Shown here: positions 57,755 through 60,917 of the stretch, one piece after another
How the letters are laid out: the number at the start of each line of letters is the position of its first letter
Numbering within the stretch: position 1 is the stretch's first letter
NCBI GenBank assembly: GCA_000697665.1
Contig: KL197734.1
Span: forward strand, 462,872 to 523,788
Direction: 5' to 3'
Length of the DNA: 60,917 bases
Origin: Jaapia argillacea MUCL 33604
Taxonomy: Eukaryota; Basidiomycota; Agaricomycetes; Jaapiales; Jaapiaceae
Program-made: the position numbers and the translations under genes
Notes under the pieces: generated by a model
The model's input: the letters and a program-made list of their open reading frames with translations, nothing else
Told to the model about the DNA's origin: nothing
Database searches by the model: none

Positions 57755-59466
57755 ATGGGCTGCTCCTCATCCAAATCATTTGAGGTCACCGACGAGGATC
57801 GACGGCGGCATCGAGAAGCTGAGAAACAAATGAAGGAGGTCAGCCCGATTAGTGTCTTCCGTTTTCGATCGCACACTCAATTCAATCGCCAGGCGAAAGC
57901 GAGACTGACAACCCAAGTGAAGGTAGCAGGCCTTAATAACTGTGAGGGAGGGTCGACGCTGATTTTCGAGTTAGGTTTTGCTTCTCGGGTCGGGTGATTC
58001 AGGGAAATCGACAATCCTGAAGGTACGTCGTCGACCCTCGTCTTGTTTCTTCAGTGCCTGACAGGTGTCGATAGCAAATGCGTCTTATCCATCACGTCCC
58101 ATTCTCCCCTCAAGAAATCGAATCCTATCGCCAACTTGTCTTCAACAATCTCGTATTCGGTCTTAAATACGTATTCGAAGCGATGGTTGATATGAGGCTT
58201 GAAGTGTCCGAAGAGAACATCCCGTATTTGGTGCTAGTCGAGAACGCTTCCGATATTAGGGACGGGGAGCCATTCCCTTCGGATTATCTGATCCCGCTGA
58301 AGAAGTTATGGTCAGACGAGAGTGTGCAGGCGGCTTATCAGCGGGGCAACGAGGCTGCATTACCAGAAAAGTCAGTCCCACCTCATACCTCGCTCCCCTT
58401 TACTATCTCCTCTTCGGAACGAGCTCATCCCTCCACCCAGCCTTCAATACTTCTTCCCTCAAATCAATCGACTTTTCAAACCCGACTACACACCATCCGA
58501 TCTCGACATCGTCAACTGTAGAGCCCGTACAATCGGTATCACCGAAACCCTTTTCCAACTCAACAAACAAACGGAAATGTTGATGATCGATGTTGGTGGG
58601 CAGAAGAGCGAGAGACGGAAATGGATACATTGTTTTCAGGATGTGACGAGTATATTGTTTTTGGTTAGTTTGAGTGGGTACGATCAGTGTTTGGTTGAGG
58701 ATCGGGATGCGGTGAGTGTCTGTTGGTGTGTGCTGGTGTGGTAGGCGGCTGATGGGTTCTTTGGTAGAATCAAATGCAGGATGCGATGACTATCTGGGAC
58801 TCGATATGCCATTCGCAATGGTTTAGAACGACCTCAATAGTAAGTCCTGGTCCCTTCTTCCCTTAAATATCTCCCTAATTGTTTCTCTGTCTCCTACTGA
58901 TCTCCTCTCCTTGGATGCGCACCAGATCCTTTTCTTGAATAAGAACGATCTCTTCATCAAGAAGATCGAACACTCCAACATCCGAAGTTTCTTCCCGGTA
59001 CGTCGTCTCACACTATTCCCTTCTCTCCAAATATTCATCGCCGTATTAACCTCGCTTTGCGTTTGGCAAGGATTATGAAGGCGAGCGGGGCGACGACCAC
59101 GCTGGGCGGGAATACTTCAAGAAACGGTTTAGTCGATTAGCACAGAAGGGTGCCCCCAAGGGCAGGGATTTATATATCCAGTGAGTACCATCTTCGGAAT
59201 TCGGCGAGCGTCTTTGATTGACGTGCGATAGTATCACAACTGCGACAGATACTGCTCTGCTACGAGTCGTCATGGCTGCTGTTGAAGGTTAGTCGGTGAT
59301 TATCTGCAGTCGTCGTCGATGATGCTCACCGTCCGAAACCCACCTCTCCTCGATATTCCCTCAAGAGTACGTTCATCTCTGTTTCTTATGAGTCCTCTTT
59401 TCCTGACTGCTCTCCGTCTTCAGTATCATCCTGCGAACCAATCTGGAACGGTCAAACCTAATATGA
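57755..59466 (+). CDS. heterotrimeric G-protein alpha subunit, divergent class
   Basis: Exons begin 57755-57838, 57893-57922, 57975-58022 and 58075 onward; stop TGA at 59464-59466. It starts MGCSSSKSFEVTDEDRRRHR: Gly2 suits myristoylation and Cys3 palmitoylation, so it sits on the inner plasma membrane. The P-loop is LLLGSGDSGKSTILKQMRLI (classical GAGESGKS is changed to GSGDSGKS). Then CRARTIGITETLF (switch I with the catalytic Arg), MLMIDVGGQKSERRKWIHCF (switch II with the catalytic Gln), ILFLNKNDLFIKKI (G4) and ITTATDTALLRVVMAAVE (G5). The end is IILRTNLERSNLI, without the Cys that pertussis toxin modifies. The final intron has an unusual donor and its exact site is uncertain. Such divergent alphas are expanded in Agaricomycetes; receptor and effector are unknown. 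Confidence 0.9.
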
Positions 59467-60736
59467 GATTACCCACCCCCATCACAACCTCTACATCACA
59501 GGGTGCAGTCTTCCACCCTTCTTCGTTTCTCCCTTGTTGTCGACAATCACGACTTCTTTTCTACTCTCATATCATCGAGAGTTACCCTTATTTATTTAAG
59601 CTTTGGTGTCGGTTATCGCTGGCCGAGAACTGATCACGCCAGTCTGGGACATCTTGTTTGGCTGTTAGATAGACCAATGGACTTGTCGGATTTGTACGCT
59701 AGCAGGACCCTGGTAATAGAAGGAGAGGTGTACATGAAACTGAGCCTCCCCGTCTTGTCAATCAAATTTGTATTTACTCCATGTCATCGCATGACAGTGA
59801 GCAATTTTCGTTCGTTGTGTTGTGTAATGGGTGTTGAAGTACCGTCCTCCCCACTTAGGGCGTGCGCCAAGCGGTCGTTGAGGTCGGTAATAGTATGGGG
59901 CATGTATGTATGTCGAGGCTTGATATCTGCGGATCCAGAGTTGCAACTCCAAGTCAAGGTAGTTTGACTGTGATCTAATCGAGTTGGAGCGTGAATATAC
60001 CCCGCATCCACACCAGCTAACCTCCTCACGCTCAAATCTCTACGGGCTGATCTTGGATACCTGATTGGCATGAGGATCCGAGACCTATATGATGAATTCC
60101 ACAAGATAAAGAAGACAAAAATACTGTTGGTCAGAAAGTTTCCCTCCGTCTAATTGGGATTCGGACGAGAAGAACGACTACACAGACGAGATGGATACAA
60201 TATTCTGGTGAAGAAGTCCAACATTTTCGACAAGAAAGATTCGACACAGTCTAAACACCCGGGATCGACACCTTTCATTAATCGGACAGAGATCCTCAAC
60301 GCTATGGAGGGCACGTGAGGCCCTGCCCATACAATGTTTGCGAGAGTACTCACTATTCTATATGATATATAGCAGGACAAACTGTAATGGGAAGGTCCAT
60401 CTTTCAGTTTCCAAGTACTTCCTTCGTCCTTGGCTATCCCGATAGTGAGAATAAGTGTTATGAGTGACACGAGGAACGGAGACGGTGAACACACTTCCAG
60501 CTTCGTAGAACCAATTCGACCCAACTCGATCCTATCCCTCTCCATTCTGACTCACATAACATCGACCCCTTGGATCTTCTCCCGATGAGAAATCAACTGT
60601 ATCGTTAATCCTGCAATCACATTCTGCAACTTTCCCGCCATTCCACCTGAATACCTAGCTCTCTGCTATCTCGACTCGTCCCTTCCAGTCAGCGACCTAG
60701 GTCACGGGATTTCCTTGCCCCTTTGAGCCAGGTCGG
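59467..60736. other. subtelomeric DNA without a convincing gene
   Basis: 1.27 kb between the G-alpha stop and the telomere. The longest frame (60150-60545, minus, 131 codons) has one hydrophobic stretch (FLVSLITLILTIGIA) but no splice context or family resemblance. I see no helicase-like or repeat sequence typical of subtelomeres, so the G-alpha gene is very close to the end. Confidence 0.5.
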
Positions 60737-60917
60737 TTAGGGTTAGGGTTAGGTTAGGGTTAGGGTTAGGTTAGGGTTAGGTTAGGGTTAGGGTTAGGTT
60801 AGGGTTAGGTTAGGGTTAGGTTAGGGTTAGGTTAGGGTTAGGTTAGGGTTAGGTTAGGGTTAGGTTAGGGTTAGGTTAGGGTTAGGTTAGGTTAGGGTTA
60901 GGTTAGGGTTAGGGTTA
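60737..60917 (+). repeat. telomeric repeat array, mixed TTAGGG and TTAGG units
   Basis: The array covers the last 181 bases and runs off the window. Parsed in order it has 18 TTAGGG and 14 TTAGG units plus a final TTA; from about 60792 the two alternate almost strictly, making an 11-nt unit. The G-rich strand reads toward the end, so this is the right-hand telomere of the chromosome. Confidence 0.95.

Noticed and set aside
60150-60545. 131-codon minus-strand frame next to the telomere
   Set aside because: It has one hydrophobic stretch but no splice context, leader or recognisable family. A frame of this length occurs easily by chance.
1-60917. Search for CRISPR arrays, bacterial operons, riboswitches and prophage
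   Set aside because: The sequence is eukaryotic (spliceosomal introns, telomere). I saw no direct-repeat and spacer arrays or ribosome-binding-site patterns.

Overview
The window is the end of a fungal chromosome, most likely from a filamentous basidiomycete (Agaricomycetes). The right end is 181 bp of telomeric repeat with its G-rich strand running outward. Genes are dense and broken by many short introns (about 45-70 bp, GT-AG, occasionally GC-AG). Several families are typical of mushroom-forming fungi: F-box/leucine-rich-repeat-like proteins, AIG1-like P-loop GTPases, CorA-like transporters and a divergent G-alpha subunit. Exon boundaries were read by eye from splice sites, frame and family resemblance, so they are models.

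Left part (1-20.6 kb): a small two-exon orphan gene; a long gene with two P-loop GTPase domains; a decayed, isolated copy (A) of an F-box gene; a membrane plus coiled-coil protein divergent from it; a CorA-like transporter (minus strand) whose GMN signature reads SMN; a 707-bp non-autonomous hAT-like element with 8-bp target duplication; a decayed fragment of the coiled-coil gene beside it; then a purine nucleoside permease-like gene convergent with a cipC-like gene.

Centre (20.6-41.4 kb): seven head-to-tail minus-strand copies (B-H) of the same two-exon F-box gene, about 2.1-2.5 kb apart. Copies C, D, E, F and H are open; B has a 1-nt frameshift and G a deletion frameshift. The last copy (H) is divergent from an intact Drs2-type P4-ATPase (flippase). 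Spacers inside the array contain broken copies of the flippase 5' end, so the duplicated unit was F-box gene plus shared divergent promoter plus the start of its neighbour.

Right part (41.4-60.9 kb): a Sel1-repeat Skt5/Chs4-like chitin synthase activator with a CaaX tail (convergent with the flippase, divergent from the next genes); three tandem aldo-keto reductases, where the first spacer carries a copy of the Skt5 leader; a basidiomycete protein of unknown function; a 90-residue small protein; a probably broken glyoxalase-like gene; a G-alpha subunit; about 1.3 kb of subtelomeric DNA without a convincing gene; and the telomere, a mosaic of TTAGGG and TTAGG.

The main theme is one mode of tandem expansion seen at two loci: the duplicated gene brings its bidirectional promoter and the first bases of the opposite gene with it. 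The flippase and Skt5 both serve the plasma membrane, Golgi and cell-wall delivery route, but I see no evidence that the arrays work with them functionally.
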